The position numbers were made by a program, and so were the translations under genes. A stretch of 64,000 nucleotides of DNA from Cardinalis cardinalis (lineage: Eukaryota > Chordata > Aves > Passeriformes > Cardinalidae). Shown one piece after another: positions 1-13,830 of the stretch (the first letter of the stretch is position 1; every line of letters starts with the position of its first letter). Below the pieces are notes generated by a model, which worked only from the letters and a program-made list of their open reading frames with translations, was not told the origin of the DNA and did not search any database. Location: positions 8,986,370 through 9,050,369 of the forward strand of contig JACDOX010000004.1 in assembly GCA_014549065.1 (NCBI GenBank), in the 5' to 3' direction.

Positions 1-2760
1 TTCTTTTTCCATTTTGATTACATAACCTTACTATGCTGCTGACAGAGCATTTTACACTTTGCTGTAGAAAAGCCTCTTCTTTCCAGAAAAGTCTTCCCAG
101 TTTAACAACATCATAATTGTTAGTTTTAATTATNAATATATTTTAAGGTAAATTTTTACTTGGATACATTGCAAGTAACTTCATGGTCAAATTGGCTAAA
201 ATTTGAAATACTGTGCTGAGTAAAGGAGGTGGTAGACTTTCATTAAGTGATGTTTTTTCAGCTCATCGTTGAGAAGACTAATTAAAAAAACTCCTCAGTA
301 GCTAAAAGCGACATTCAAACATCTTTAAAATAAAAATAGTCTTTTCCAAATTAATTCCATGGTCTGTAAAGCAGTAGTGCTATTGAATGTATCTGGTAGT
401 AATATACATGTGTTTTGTTGTTTAAATATTTGCACTGAGTTCCGTAGGCACAGAAATGCTCCAAAGCATTGTTCTCATTTTTGGAGTAAGTTTTAAATTG
501 ACAGCTCTTCATATGAAGATTTTCTTTTGATCCATTCAAAAGTAGTCTAAGACTCCAAGGTCACTGGTGATCTGCCTCTCACATGTGCATCCATCTCTGC
601 TCTGAAAATAAACTGGAAGCAGTGAAAATTGCAACTGCCTGTATGGAAGGGATGGGAATGCTTTCTGCCAGACCTACCAGAAATAATTTGTTTAAAAGAA
701 TATGTAAACATTTTTCAAGTTTGCTGAGTGCTTTGCCACCTGCCTTGTGTATGTAAAACCTGAAAAGAGCCACAGTAAAACAGCTCTTGAGGGAGAGTTT
801 TGTTAAGTGTTTAAGTTAACAAACAGCAAAAGTCTCCAGGATTTGTTCCAAGGATGTGAGTTAGTGTAATGGGAATAAATCCTGCTACTACAAGAATAAA
901 AGATTTTACTTTTCTATTGCCTTCAGTCACTCTCCTTCCAACATTTTTGTTTGCTGGAAGTGCTCTGATTACTTGTTCCTTGTTTTACACCAAATCACTG
1001 CTCAGATCACACAAGGCAGTGTGGACTGCTGAGGAACTGGCAGTACACCAGAAGCCCCAGAGAGAACAGGATAAACCTTAAATATGCTCCTTTCTCCAGC
1101 ATCACGTGGCCATAAAAGGCTCTACTTAGAGAAACTGAAAGAGAAGAATCTAGGACAGCTCAAATGTCAGGTGAGCTTCATGAGCTGCCTTTTGGGAAGA
1201 GTTGCAGAAGCTCTATTGCATCAGGCTCCCCACTTGGGGGCTCAGAGCAGCTGAAGGAAATAGAATTAACCTCACAAAGATGTTTGCAAATGCTTAATGA
1301 AACATCTTGGGGTAGCTCTCATGCACTTCAGTTATCTTTAAGTCACCTGTGACTGACTTGACAGTGCGTTCATTGCTACAGGTTAAGTATGGTGATGTGG
1401 AAGCAAGTGTGTGTCACCTAGTTTTAGGTGCTCATGGCCTTTGCCATAGCATACACCCCATCCTCACTTCCCTCTCCTCCCCAAAATAGTCACTTGTTTC
1501 TGACAGGGATACACTGAAGACTTGCATTCAGAGAATTTCCATACAAGGAGGTAATGGTTTGTTGTGTGCTTTTTAGCAATAGTAAAGTGAAAAAGGAAAA
1601 GATACAAATCAATCACTATTTATTTTTATTTAATAATTTTACTAATTTAGTAAGCCAGCNGTCAAATGAGAAATGTAGATGGCATTGTGTATTATTGGTA
1701 TAAGTACATTAAGATAGCATTTTAAATTCTTTTATTGCTTCCTAAAGCAGAATATAACACAGCTTTATGAGAAGGAATTGGTTTTTTTGTATTTATGTAT
1801 GAACAGCTCTATTTACTTTTGAGATTTTCAATTAATGAAAAATATATTTGCAGAAATTTGGTTTACTGTGACCAAAACCTCTGTACTCATAAATTTTTGA
1901 AATGTCATTTAGGGGCATATAAGCTAGAAAGGTATAGGTAAAGTAGAATAGTTCTTGGACTTCTTAAGGTCTTAAGAATAAAAGTTACTTGTAGACAGAC
2001 TGCCACATTGCAGTTATAAATCATTAAAGCCAAAGGTTTTCATGTAGTCANATAGGGAAGACCGGCTGAAGAAAACCAGGAGGCCTGTTTTCTCTCTCTA
2101 AAATGATATATGTTTTTTGCTCTTAAAGTCATNCTTTAAGAGTAATATTTTAGCAGATTAAGAGAGGCTTGAATTCTACCGTCTTACATATAATACATAC
2201 AGGATGGACACAGGTAAGGGAGCGAGAACAACTTCATTACCTAATTAGAGTCTTTGTGGGCTTAACAAGTAATTATAGCTGTTGCATTTTTTAAAATTCT
2301 CATTATGATNAATGTGGGTTTTGCCTCAAGCACACTGTTTCTTCCTCCAGTAATCTTAAGATCATAAAATAAACATTTTAATAATATTCAGGAGTTGGAG
2401 AAACAGGTAACAGTTTTCTGTTCTCATAAAGCAACAAACAACACTTGAATGATGGTTGGCTTTATAAGCTAATCACTACCTCTGTTTACAAAACTATTTC
2501 CAGCACAATAAAGNAAAAGAACCCTTCAGACTTTCCCATTATTTTAAAGTAAACGCTAAAGAGTATATATAAATAATTCTATGAGGAAAACAACTGATCA
2601 TATTTTATATGTGTATGTTATTAATACTCCACATAAATTTGTCCCTTATTACTTTTTAAGTGCTTTCCTATGTTGATTGCTGAGTCATACACTGCCAGCT
2701 AACACAATAAACAGGAGGAAAAGGAATTTTACCTTTTTAATAGAGTCTCAGTTTTTTCAA
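1..2760. other. EYS 3' UTR and downstream sequence
   Basis: This AT-rich stretch lies just past the EYS stop codon on the minus strand and must hold the 3' UTR. Its end cannot be fixed by eye. Minus-strand candidate poly(A) signals are an ATTAAA at 2736-2741, very close to the stop, and clustered AATAAA motifs (TTTATT on plus) at 1619-1631, which would give a UTR of about 1.1 kb. No second gene, RNA gene or clear interspersed repeat was recognised. Short open frames here have no recognisable protein character. Confidence 0.5.
1619..1631 (-). promoter_or_regulatory. Candidate EYS poly(A) signal cluster
   Basis: Two overlapping-spaced TTTATT motifs on the plus strand read AATAAA on the EYS strand, about 1.1 kb after the stop. 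The motif is common in AT-rich DNA, so this is only a candidate; the ATTAAA at 2736-2741 is an alternative. Confidence 0.2.
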
Positions 2761-3959
2761 TTAATTTCCAGAATTTCCATCATGAATGTTGTATCCTTCT
2801 GCTTTCATTAGCTGAATCTTTTTAGAATCTTGGAAGAGCACAACATCTTTAATCTTACCAGTGAATTCCTTCTGAAAAAGCCCTGTAGTGACTGTATTGA
2901 CTTTCCTGCCAATTTCAAACCCACCAAAGTAACAAATGCCACCGTAGTTTAAAGCAGTGTATTTTTTTTGTGGGTCAATATCTTCAAAAAGGATTAGTTC
3001 CTCATCAAGATAAACCTTAACGCAAGTGTGGTTTTGAACTACAGTAGTGAAATGCCATCTTCCATCAGAACAGGTGAAATACTTTCTGTGCATTAGAGGA
3101 ACAGAGATTCTTTCTCCAAGATTTATNACAACTTTTAAAGTTCCATTGGCAAGGCCAATGGCAAGGAAGTCATTATCTTCATCTTCACTTTTTCCCATCC
3201 ATGCTATTAAGCCTTCAGTTTGATTAGTGGTAAAATTTAAAGAAAGGCGGCTGTACTGGAGGTCTCTTTTTCCATAAAAAAGATCTGTGTATTTAATGTA
3301 GGAGTTACCAACAAACTTTGCTATATAAAATTCGATTTTGTTATCGCAGTACTTACCTGTCCAGCCTAGTGCACATGCACAGGTATATGAAAATGAAGAA
3401 GGTTGAGGAATACAAAGTGCATGAGACCCACACATGTTTTGTGAACAGTGAATGGATTGTTCACACCTGGTCCCTGTCCAGTCTTTTGGGCAAGAACAAG
3501 AAAAGCCCGAGTTTCCAACTTGACATGTTCCATTATTTTTGCACACAGTGTAACCACAATCTGTTCCATCACAGTCACCAATGTTGGCTCCACCCTTGGG
3601 GTCAGTCACGGTAAGATTCAGTTCCCTGTTGTTTATAACCATTTCTCGAATACAACCAGTGAAACCTGTGGGCTCATTTTCTATTGCCATTGGATTAACA
3701 AGGTTTAAGGAGGATACCCCTCCAACAAAAAAATCTGAGTGTGTGTCTAGAGCNTTCATTCCAGGACTGGCTTTTTGAGTAACGTTGACACCATCCAGGT
3801 TCAGGTAGCCTTCATTACCAACTCTTCCTGCATTAAGTAAGTGCCATGTATTTCCATTTGTGTGGACCTTCTGAAGGGTCTGTAGGATGACTGTTCTGTC
3901 TCCAAGGTTGTAGCGTAACTGTGTAAATCCATTTACTAATGATATACATAGAAAATCAC
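2761..3959 (-). CDS. EYS: EYS last coding exon: laminin G end, two EGF domains, C-terminal laminin G
   Basis: This 1,199-base terminal exon encodes residues 393-791 of the window's EYS fragment. The acceptor AG is at 3961-3960 and the exon opens with GT, completing a phase-1 Gly codon from the previous exon. It first finishes a laminin G domain (FLCISLVNGF start, then NLGDRT, and a GC-IRE disulfide segment ending in IGDC). Two six-cysteine EGF-like domains follow, one ending in DWTGTRC and the next in LGWTGKYC. The last laminin G domain begins near FVGNSYIKY and carries NFTTNQTEGLIAWMG, NDFLAIGL, NLGERISVP and LNYGGICYFGG. The frame ends with a TAA stop at 2763-2761. N-glycosylation sequons are plentiful (NLT, NGT, NFT, NQT, NHT). 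The C-terminal segment closely resembles vertebrate EYS as I remember it. Two ambiguous bases, at 3127 and 3754, fall at third codon positions. Confidence 0.96.
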
Positions 3960-4710
3960 CTGTAANAAAACAGTATAAAATATTTTTAGTTTTTAGAAGA
4001 GTGTACTGAAGAACAAGATATTAATGATTCTGATGCTTTCATGCCTGCATTTCCTTTTACCATCATTACATCTAAATCANGCAAAGGGAAATGTTCCCTG
4101 ATGAGCTGCTTTTAGCCTTTTTTTTCTTTCTCGTTACTGGAAACTGAGAAAGGAGCTCATGTTTGCCTCAAAGTAAAAGGCCCAGCCTTCTGAAATGCTC
4201 TGCTTTTGTGCAAAGACTAGATAACTGAGGTAGGAGGAAACAGGATCACTTTGGCATCCAGGAAGTGTGAATCAGTGTTCCCATGGAAAAAAAAGTTTTG
4301 GCAAAGTTACAAAGGCAGAAATACTCTCAACTTCAGTATGTTGAATAAAGGCTTGATGGATTTGTCAGTTTAATGAACAGTTTTGTCTGCAGCAGACATA
4401 TTCTACTTTCCCTGAAGGCTCCTTTTCACAACAGGGATGTTTNGGGTTTAATAATCTGACAGCGGTAGGAACAGATAGGCTTTTTATTGCATTGTTCTTT
4501 AGAGGCCTTTGTGACAGGAAGTATTAGAAGGGAGTTCTCTCTTCTTGTACTATCAATGTTTCTGGCCTTATGGGCAGTGTAAAAGGAGAGAGTACCACTT
4601 CAAACTGTACTTCCAAGCACAAAAAAGGAAAACTGGGAAAGGTTAGGAAATGGGAGCTGGAGAAGTTTGTAAGGGAAGCAATAGAGCCTAATAGGGGAAA
4701 GTGACAGGGA

Positions 4711-4745
4711 AGCAGAAGAGAACAGCAGAAGAGAACAGCAGAAAA
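4711..4745. repeat. Short 13-bp tandem repeat
   Basis: The unit agcagaagagaac is repeated twice perfectly and followed by a third partial copy. It lies in an EYS intron. Confidence 0.7.
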
Positions 4746-7700
4746 GTCTGCAAATTAAAGTTTTGTTCTCAAATTTTTTGAGGTTTGCCTGTGCAATTTA
4801 ACTTTTATATCTTACTTTTGGAAATAATAGGCATCAGGTTGTTACCCATTAAACTGGTAAATATGTTTGTTAAATTTGAATGCAAGCTTTCCTAATAGTT
4901 ACCAGTCTAGTTTCCTTAAAGATTAAACATTCCTAAGGGTGGACCTATCAGAATGATGAAGTTTGCTTTCATGTGTGTTTAATTTTTGAGTATTTCTAAT
5001 CCTTGGATTACATTGCCTGTAGTGAAATTGAATGGCTAATTTACTGGAGGCTTGTGAAACTTCCTGAAATTATACATCCCTTTTCAAGAGATGTTCAGGT
5101 TGCCATTTAGGCAGGCTAGAGATGTTTTAGTTGTATTAGTGGCTGTAGAGCACATCATGCCTCACCTTCCCTGCTCCAGGTACCCATGGGAAGAACAAGA
5201 AAAAAGCTCTTCCTTCTTTCAACTCTGGTGATAGCAGAGCACCCCCTTTTAGCTTGCTAGTTCCAGTTGTGATAGTCTGGTTTACTTCTCTGTATTTAGT
5301 GTTCTTTTCGAGGACCTTCCTTGTTTCTTTTTTTTCCAGAAAATTAATATAATTTCCTTCACTTGAGATTTCTTGTGCTTAGTGACGTGGCTTTAAGTGT
5401 GCTTNATTTTTCAGCACACAGTTTGAATGCACTCGTCTTGCTTTGTTTCAGCAGTGTACATAACCTGCTTGTCTATGTCTTTTATCAGGCTCTCAATCCT
5501 AGGGTAAGAAAGGAGCATGAGGAAAAGTTTCTGAGCTACCTCTTTGGCAGCCTTTGATTCCCTCTCCTACCTGGACATGCAGACTTGTGTAAGGACACAA
5601 GTACTCATATTTTGCNGTCTAGGAAGGAGGAAAACATCTGACCAGGTTTGCTGTTGCATCTGACCTGTAATCAAGACCTGGAGAAACTGGCAGTTCTCCA
5701 AGACTTCCTGGCCTGCAGGAGAGGGTTTTGGTGGCTTTGTACATTTGACAATGATCTGTTTTGGAATCTTACTTAGTCTTATTGCAAGAACAAATCTGTG
5801 TTACTGAATCCTCTATCTACAGTGTAAAGAGGTTATTGCTGAATACTCTGTTCTGGCACAATTTGAAGCTTCACTTCAAACTGGAGTAACTTCTGCTACT
5901 TTTGAACAAAAAAAATTACACTTCCAATTTCACCTCTCCCTGAGGCCTTTCTTACTCCTCTGGTTAGACTCTCTCTTTTCACAGATGACTTGCCATTTTA
6001 GTCGTTGTCAAGAACAAGAGAGTGTTGAGATAAATTTTAGAATCTGAAAGTTGATCCTAGGGTGCCATCAGTATTTCTCCATGAAGTTTATCATATTGTA
6101 GGTACTACTAGGGACAACTGGCTGAAAACATCTTAGGACTGTCATGTCAAGTGCTGTGTGTNCACTGTCTAAGAAACTTCCTCTTAAAGTGATGGGAAAT
6201 GATGGGCTTGTCTTTGACGCTTTTCAAGTAATTTTTTCAACAGGGGATCTCCCTCTGCCCTGTCTCTGAGGACCAGATTGCACAGCTGGAGCCTGCGCAG
6301 GCCAATTTCATCATAGGAACTTTATCACCAGTTTAAACAAATGGCATTCTTCCACTGATTTTCTCAGTCTCTGTATAAGGGACCATGAAGCACTACAGTT
6401 TTTACTATTTCAATTTGATCATTGCTCAGACCTGTCTCATTTAACCTGTGGCCAGAGACCTTTCTGAGGAAGTTTACTTTGGTTAAGCGTGAAGGAGATG
6501 ACATCCTTTCATTTTTTAGTCTGTACAGCTAGTCCCTACTTTCTTGAAAATATCTGTGCACAGGACACACAACTTTGCTTCTGGCTTTTTAGATTAGCAG
6601 TTCATTTAATATGGACTATTAATCTCCATCAGTGGTGTCATAAAAAAACCAGAGGAACTCTTGAGACGCACTCACAGTTGTTCTTTTGTTCTACATGCAA
6701 GTCTTTGCCCAACCTGTTGGATGCAAGGAACTATAAGGCAACCTGTGTCAGTAAAGTTGCATCTTCTTTCTAAGTAGGCTGTTGTAGCTTAGCTGGGCCT
6801 TGAAACTGCAACATGTCAAGACCCTGGGTGTTGAACAGAATTATTGGCAACATTCCGTTCTGTTCTGATGCACCTTCTTGCCCCTGTGATATCCTCTGTT
6901 TAAGTAAAACAGTGGGGGTTTTTTATAGCCCAAATGCTAATTCCCTTCTCAAGAGAAGGGAATTTGTAGNAGGTATTGCCTTAAGGAAGAACCTGTTCTG
7001 GAGGTAAAACAGCACTTCTACCTGTATGTCCTGGTTTGGGGTTTTCACTAAGTGACTGAAGGTCAGAGTTGCTCTGCCTCAGAGTGGATTGTCTGTATTT
7101 AATAATAGAAGCAAGAACTCCAAAGCAGGAGTGAATTTTTCTTCATAACTTTATTTTCACATTTTTCTTATGTGTACAAGTCTCACCTGCTCCCATATTG
7201 CAGTCAGTTCCTCAAATTGGGAGATAATGAAAAGTCTAAAAGTACATCCAACTGCTACTGTGAGATCTGGATAATCTGTAGTAGTATCTTCTTATATGAC
7301 TTCTTATGATGAATTCTGAGTGCATCACAAAATTTTTCACCTTGCTACTACTGTGAATATGTATGTAAGTCTCTTCAACAAATTGGTTGCAGTCTCACAG
7401 TCAAATTTTAAATGCTTCCAAATGGTGACAATGCCCTTTCATGTTCAGTCTTCATCTGGACATGCAGATGTGTCTATATACCCCCATTCTAAGATCATGC
7501 TCAAGCAGTATCAACTCTCCATGCTTCTGTGTTACCATAGGAAACTCATGTACATCATAATTTGTCAAAACTTGGTACAATTGGAAATGCATTCTAGGAA
7601 AATTGCACTCTCTTTGGAATGTCCTATTCAGGCCAGAAGCACCNGAATGAAAAAGGTGGTAATATTCAATTGACACAGCTGTGTTGGGTAAAAATCTCTG

Positions 7701-10700
7701 CATTTACTGCTGACACTACCNAATATGCCTGATACAGATGTATTTCCTAGGAGGGCTGAACACAGTGTCAGTGTCTCAGCTGACACATCAGCTCATGCTG
7801 AGCTGGAACAGCATTCTGGATGGTATTTTTAACATTTCTGTTTCAAGGTCTCTTCCCCACAAGGTCTCTGCTCTGGGGTGTGTGTGTAAAGCAAGGCCTT
7901 TCTTAACCTGTTAAAAGAGTACCTGAGGTTTTTCGTACGTTCCACTGAAAGGATTCCCACTAGTTTGCATGGCCAAAGAAACTTCCAGAACATACTTTTA
8001 AGTGACCTTTGTAGTAGTGGATGTAATCTTGTACTCAGTGGCGTTCACTTTTTTGCTGCTATTACCAAAGTCTCAGTGATACACAGATGCAAGTGTCTGA
8101 ATGTTCCCTGTGTGCTCAAAGTCACTGATTAGTCCTGGAACTACTGAAGATCTAGATTCCTTTTAGCCGTGTGTTGCTTGTCTTTTGTCTAATCCTGTGT
8201 TACTGAGCAGAAGCCTCTATGTTAAGCTGAAGACAGAAGCTTTGATGAGGTCAGTGTTTCAGCAGCTTCTCACAGCTTAAGCATCCCAGGAGCCCTACAC
8301 TGTGGTTTCCTGGTTACTGAACATCTACAGTCTCAGTTCCTTTAGTTGTTTCAGAGCCCTGAGACAGCACCTCTGGGTGTATGTTTGCAGCCTGTGGCTT
8401 CTGTTGGTTCTACCTCACCCTTTTGTCCTCTAGCTCAAGCCCAGAGTGCCAGTTTCTATCACTGTGGTACTGAGTAGCACTTCCTCCACTCTCCTTCCAT
8501 AGTTTTTTTCAGAAGTTATTATTGATCACTGGCACCATCATGGTGGTGGAGCAAACATTCGAGCCTTTTATCCTCATAAGCAGCAACATTCATGGGAATC
8601 ACTTCCAGTTAATGAAGCCTCTTACTCTAGGTTCTGCTATGTGCTCTTCATTCCAAACTGACCTTGTTAACTGCCATAATGAAGTGCCTGTGTCTCGAGC
8701 AGTATTACAGCCTCGTATTGGCATGATGCATCCTGTAACCATCACAGCTCCAAGAGCTATCTGCTCACTGCTCCTTCCTGCCTTGCTGAGCTGAGTTCAC
8801 ATTGCTTTCATTCTTGTTTTTCATCATTCTGTTCTTCACTGTTTTCCTCTCATCCTGCTCTCCTGTATGATTTTCCATGGACCTGAACCACAATCTCGTG
8901 TACTGTTACNCCTTACATTTTCTTCCAGGAGCAGAACTTTTCTTGTCTAGAAGGGGTTGAAATAGCCCTATCAGCCTCCAGCTGAATGGCTACAATCTGT
9001 GGCCAAGGAAGGTGATGGACTCTGGTGTCCACCTGAGAGGAAACCTAACTGACCAGCAGCTGTCCTTCACGTGCCTCCTGAGCATTTCCACTTGCCAGAG
9101 TAAGGCCCAAGGCCAAGGAGAGAAAACAGGGAAGAAAAGAAGGGACTATAGTGGGGTAAAATGACAGAACAAAGAACAGAGAAGAGATGAGCCTTTTTTC
9201 CTACCCTCTGCAGCTTCTGTTATTAATTGCTAGCTGGTAATATGTCAACATGGTTGAAACTGCCTTCCTTTAAGTTTGTTAANCTTGCCTTTGCCCTTGT
9301 CTGAGTCTGTGCATGCAGTTAGGTATCTGCTGGCTGACAAGGTAAAGGAGCTTGTTGCAGCTGTTGTAATTTGATCTTTTGCCTAGGGGTGACCATAGCC
9401 AGTGCCCCTAACACTCATTTAAAGGAGTTACATGGATATGCTTTCATGGATTATTATAATTTATTCTGCTCCATGTGTGGAGCTCTAGCTCATGCAAGAC
9501 TGAAAACTGATGTCAAGGCAAGCCTGTATATTTCTCAACCATGTAAAAAAATCAGTGTGTGGGTAGAGTCCAGCTTCAGCTTGGAGCACCATCCCATAGC
9601 AGGAAGGGCATAGCTGGGACCCAGAGCAACTTTGCAGATAGTGATGCCCATGCATCTACAAGGGGTGGGCACTTATCTATTTGCAGATTAGACCATTCAG
9701 CCTTATCTTTCCAAAATGTGTTTCTTCTTTGTGAAGAAACGTACTGTGCTTCCTTTNGTCGTGATTGTCACTCTGGCACATTTTGGCAGCTGGAAGGAGC
9801 CACCTTCCTTGAGCAGCCTCAATTTGCCAAATGGTTTTGGTTTGCTTGCCAGTGTCAAAAGGGTAACAATAACACTTCATATGCAACAGATTTCAAGACA
9901 GTGGGGATATCTGTTCTGTCACACAGCTGGCTGCCAGTTCTGCTTCCTACACCGCTAATTTAGTCCATACAAACTATTCCAAAACTAGTAACAAAGAAGA
10001 AATTATGTCCCTGTCAGCTAAGAAAATATGACTGCAAAGAGAAAAAGACTTAGCCACGCAAATTCTTGTTTTAAAAGTGAGTGAGTGATCAGTTTCTTTC
10101 TGATTAGGAAAATAATACTCCTGCCTTTTAGGTATTTAAAAGCTCAGAATATTTCCAAAAGATTTTAGTCCCGTTCCATGATTCAGTTTTCATTATAAGC
10201 AATGTTTTAGAAAATCATGCAGACATCACATACTTGTACTGGCATTCTCTTATTTTCATGTTATGGATTTATAATCTGGAATGCCTTAAATACCAGGAGT
10301 TAAAGTTTTTAGGTTTTTCAGACTGGGTAGGTGACACAATCTGGCTAAAGAGAGACAGAGAACTGCTCTTGCAAATGTTGAGTGTTAAATTTAGCATGAG
10401 TCATCCCATTCTGTTTATTGACCTGACTTCATTCTTAGTCACCTAGCATGACTGTTCATTCTCATCTCTTTGGGGAGCAAACCTTTCCATCACCCTGGCC
10501 TGAACTCTGGAATAATGCAGGCAGTCTATGGCATATTCCACTTTTGATAACTAAGGTAAAGCTTCAGTAATGCTATGACTCAACAAAAGAACAAGGCTCC
10601 TTTTGAACTGCCTTTCACCCAGAGTGCCNAGGCCTCCAAACATATAGAGTGGCTGCTGTGTAAATGGACTGACTTATATACCTTGTTCAAGCCCTTGGTG

Positions 10701-10832
10701 GGCATCCAGCAAACCCTGTCTGAATTAAAGACTGTTTAATCATTAGGAGTTCATGCTTTCATTGGTAAAAATAGAATACACNGCCCTTGAGAAAACGTGA
10801 AGCAAGCTGGCCTTCTACAAACAGTGTGCTGG

Positions 10833-10857
10833 ACTCCACATGAGTTCCATGTGGAGT
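10833..10857. repeat. Small perfect inverted repeat
   Basis: Ten-base arms (actccacatg and catgtggagt) surround a five-base spacer. No function is evident; the site is intronic. Confidence 0.6.
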
Positions 10858-11346
10858 GTTTGCACATAGTGTTTGCAGAGTCCTTGCCCAGATGCAGTGC
10901 ATAGAGCAAGTAGTCAAAAGGGGGGAAGAAAGTTCCCTTGTCTTCAAGTTTCCTATCTTCAAGTTTCTGAAGTCAACTCACTTGTTGGGTTGGGTTTTAT
11001 CCCTAACTTGTTATTAATATTGCCAGCCACATAAATTTTGTCAGAATTTGGAAATTATTTTCTTAGGGCCTGCAGAAATCCACAGTACCATACTTAAAGT
11101 CATGATGCACATTCAGAAATATTTGACAAAGCAACAAAATGGATGACTGGCAATTATAGGAAATTAGGCTGACAGATTTGCAGGATGTTTTCCATTTTGT
11201 GCCAGTTTGTGAGGTGTTTAAATCTGTGTACTGCCTTAGTGATATTTTAAAGGAACAGAAGCTGGGACCAGCAGATCAACTTCAAAGTAAGGACACTTGC
11301 CCTTTCTAGAAAGTTCTCTCATGTTCTTTGGAAAGAAGAAAGCTGG

Positions 11347-11643
11347 AAGAAAATGTCTCGTATTTTTTTCTTCACCTACTATAGATGTGATTTTATTTTT
11401 AATGATGAGAGGATTATTNGGTGGTACACGTCCCTGAAGGAAAAGTCCCAGGGTAGTGTTTATGTGGGTGACAAACCAAGCTGATACATNACTGTGCTNC
11501 TCAGTATCACTGCTAAATTAGCTGTGGAGTTAGCTCATTTCTTTTAAAAAAACCAGCATTGCCTAGTGAGGGAAAAAATTGAATTATTTCCTATTAAAAA
11601 GGAATTTTAGAAATAAAATCCTGTGATTTCAGCAATTAATTTA
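11347..11643. repeat. Copy A of a ~298-bp direct repeat
   Basis: This 297-bp block recurs at 15216-15514 in the same orientation with only a handful of differences: a few substitutions and a 2-base longer A run in the second copy. It is AT-rich, has no open frame and does not match a repeat family I know. The copies begin at aagaaaatgtctcg and end at attaattta, with unrelated flanks. Three ambiguous bases (11419, 11490, 11499) lie in this copy where copy B has defined bases. Confidence 0.92.
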
Positions 11644-13198
11644 TTAACTCTTACATAACTGTCTAGAAGAAGAAACTTTATTTGACTTCTTCCTAAACTA
11701 ATCTTCAACAGAAAGCTGTATCTCATCTGCTAAGAATACTTCTAGGTCTTTCAATCTAATTCTGGCCTGGATTTGACAGGATTATATGAAGGCAAAAATA
11801 AAAAGCCAGGTGATTAGCTTTTCCTGAGTCTTTCAAAACTAGAGGACAGTAGAAATAAGAAATTTGTAAATAAATCTCTCTGTATAAGAGGAATTTGAGG
11901 AATTTTATTTTGAAATTGANTTGCTATGATTATAGAAAGTGATTGAAAGAAAATATTCTTTCCTGTGCAAACTAAACACTCAGGAATGGAAGGGAATGAG
12001 GGCATGCTCAGGCTACACCACTCCTGGCCCAAGTTAAACATACTTAGCACTCTCTTTGATGCTTCCAAAAAGGTATTNAATTTCATTAGATGCCAGCTGC
12101 TTCCATGACCTCTGACTGTTCTTTCTGAGAGAGATCCTTTTCTTCTCCTATTTTTCATGGCCCACGTAATGCTTTAATTTATACAGGAGAGAACAATTCA
12201 CCAAGAATGTCAGAATTTGGCCTGTAAGTGATAGAACTCTAAAAGATTCATTGTGGAATACAGAGCTCTTTGGTAATACATGTATTTTTATTACAGATGC
12301 TCCATATATTTTTCTTTGAAGCTTTTTCTCTGTATGTGGTTGCAATTAGAATAAGGCAAACAGGAAGTGTCAGCAGGGTATGATGAATTATCAACCTGTT
12401 GAAGCATCTGTTTACACAGTAAGGTGCTGGTACATTGGACATATGTGTGTTTATATGAATTTATGGATGTTCATTGAAGTATCTTAGAGCTTTAGACTTT
12501 GAACAAAGGAATGTAAAAACATATGATCAATAATTAACTTGTTTTGTCATATAAAGCATAATTTTTGCATAAACTACTGCTCAATACAACAGAAAAAATC
12601 TGCTCTAAGATGATGTTATGGATAACATAATGCTTCTGTTTAAAAACTTGCAATCAACATTTAAATGCAATTGAGTATGTAAATAAAGTAATTACAAAAA
12701 ATGTACACCTTAAAGACTAAATTTTAGAATGTACTTATATTATCAAAGTATGTTTTCTTGACATGAAGTTTTAGGAATGTTAACTTAGTAAGATTTAAAA
12801 TACTTCTATAAATACTTTATTTAGATTTATTTGTCACTCTGCATATCTGGGAAATGCAGAACTTGCATGTTTTACATGCTGCACCAGCACACTTTTCAAC
12901 GTTATATAATAAAAAGCTGCACTTCTGAGAAGCCTCATTTGCTCTGTTCACTTTCACTTAACTTGTTTGATGAGTTTTCATATTGCTTTGGTTTTGGTTA
13001 TATAAAACACTGGTCNAGCTCCCCAAAGTGAGAATCTTAGTGTAGCTTCTAAAAAGCTGGCTGAGGTCACTTTCAGGGGGAAAGCTTTCCTGAACCATTA
13101 AATAAGTTCCCTAAGTACTTTCTGGCTTTGGTCTACCCTAAACTTTGGTTTTGCATGTTTTTTTCTTATGAACTTGATTATTTACAGTTCAAATCAAC

Positions 13199-13706
13199 TG
13201 TACAATACAGTTCTGCATACAGTTCTGTCCCCANCACAAGAAGGACATGGAATTATTTGAGCTAGTCCAGAGGAAGGCCATAATATTGATAAGAGGANTG
13301 GAGAAANTCCCCTACAAAGACAGGCTGAGAAAGCTGGGGCTGTTCAGCCTGGAGAAGAGAGGCTGTGTGGGGACCTCACAGCAACCTGCCAGTATCTGCA
13401 GGGAATCAAGGAAGCCAGAGAGGGACTTTGTCAGGAACTACAGCACAATGAGTAATGAAAATTTGAAAGGGTGAAAATTTAGGTTAGGTGTTAGGAAGGC
13501 ATATTTTACTGTGAGGGTGGTTGGACACTGGAACAGGTTGCCCAGGGCCTGGTTAATGCCCCATGCCTGGAAGTGTTCAAGGCCAGGCTGGACAAAACCT
13601 TGAGCAACCTGNTGTAGTGGAAAGTGTCCTTGCCCATGGCAGGAGACTTGGGACTAGATCATGTTTATGGTCCTTTGCAATCCCCTAACATTCTACGATT
13701 CTGCGA
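13199..13706 (+). mobile_element. CR1 LINE 3' fragment, plus orientation
   Basis: The sequence has the 3' end of a CR1 retrotransposon. The protein-like stretch around positions 13310-13360 reads as KLGLFSLEKRG, the decayed C-terminal region of the CR1 ORF2 protein. This is followed by the 3' UTR (ttaggtgttaggaaggca, tggacactggaacaggttgcc) and the CR1-type tail attctacgattctgcgat. The coding part is internally deleted and interrupted. The tail stops about 125 bases from the splice donor of the EYS exon at 13831-13992, on its downstream side in the transcript. Confidence 0.88.
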
Positions 13707-13830
13707 TAAAACCCAGCCACCATGGGCAATGGGTTACAGAGGCTGAACGCCTGAATCACCCCAATGTACTCCCTTTCTCTGACACAAAAGTACCTGGCTG
13801 TGTGATGGCAGCAAGCTGGAATCCCCTTAC

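Larger units (their letters stand above)
3960..13830 (-). other. EYS intron (9.9 kb) between the last two exons
   Basis: The donor at 13830 (GTAAGG) and acceptor at 3961-3960 fit a phase-1 intron. It contains the first copy of a ~297-bp direct repeat (11347-11643) and a plus-orientation CR1 fragment (13199-13706). The 5000-9960 section is somewhat less AT-rich and has several short open frames, but none shows recognisable domains or splice structure. I recognise nothing else in it. Confidence 0.85.

Noticed and set aside
3318..3778. Plus-strand open frames
   Set aside because: They are antisense to the EYS last exon, which is clearly coding on the minus strand.
9559..9963. A 134-codon plus-strand frame
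   Set aside because: There is no recognisable domain, one unresolved codon, and it lies in an EYS intron. It is best explained as chance.
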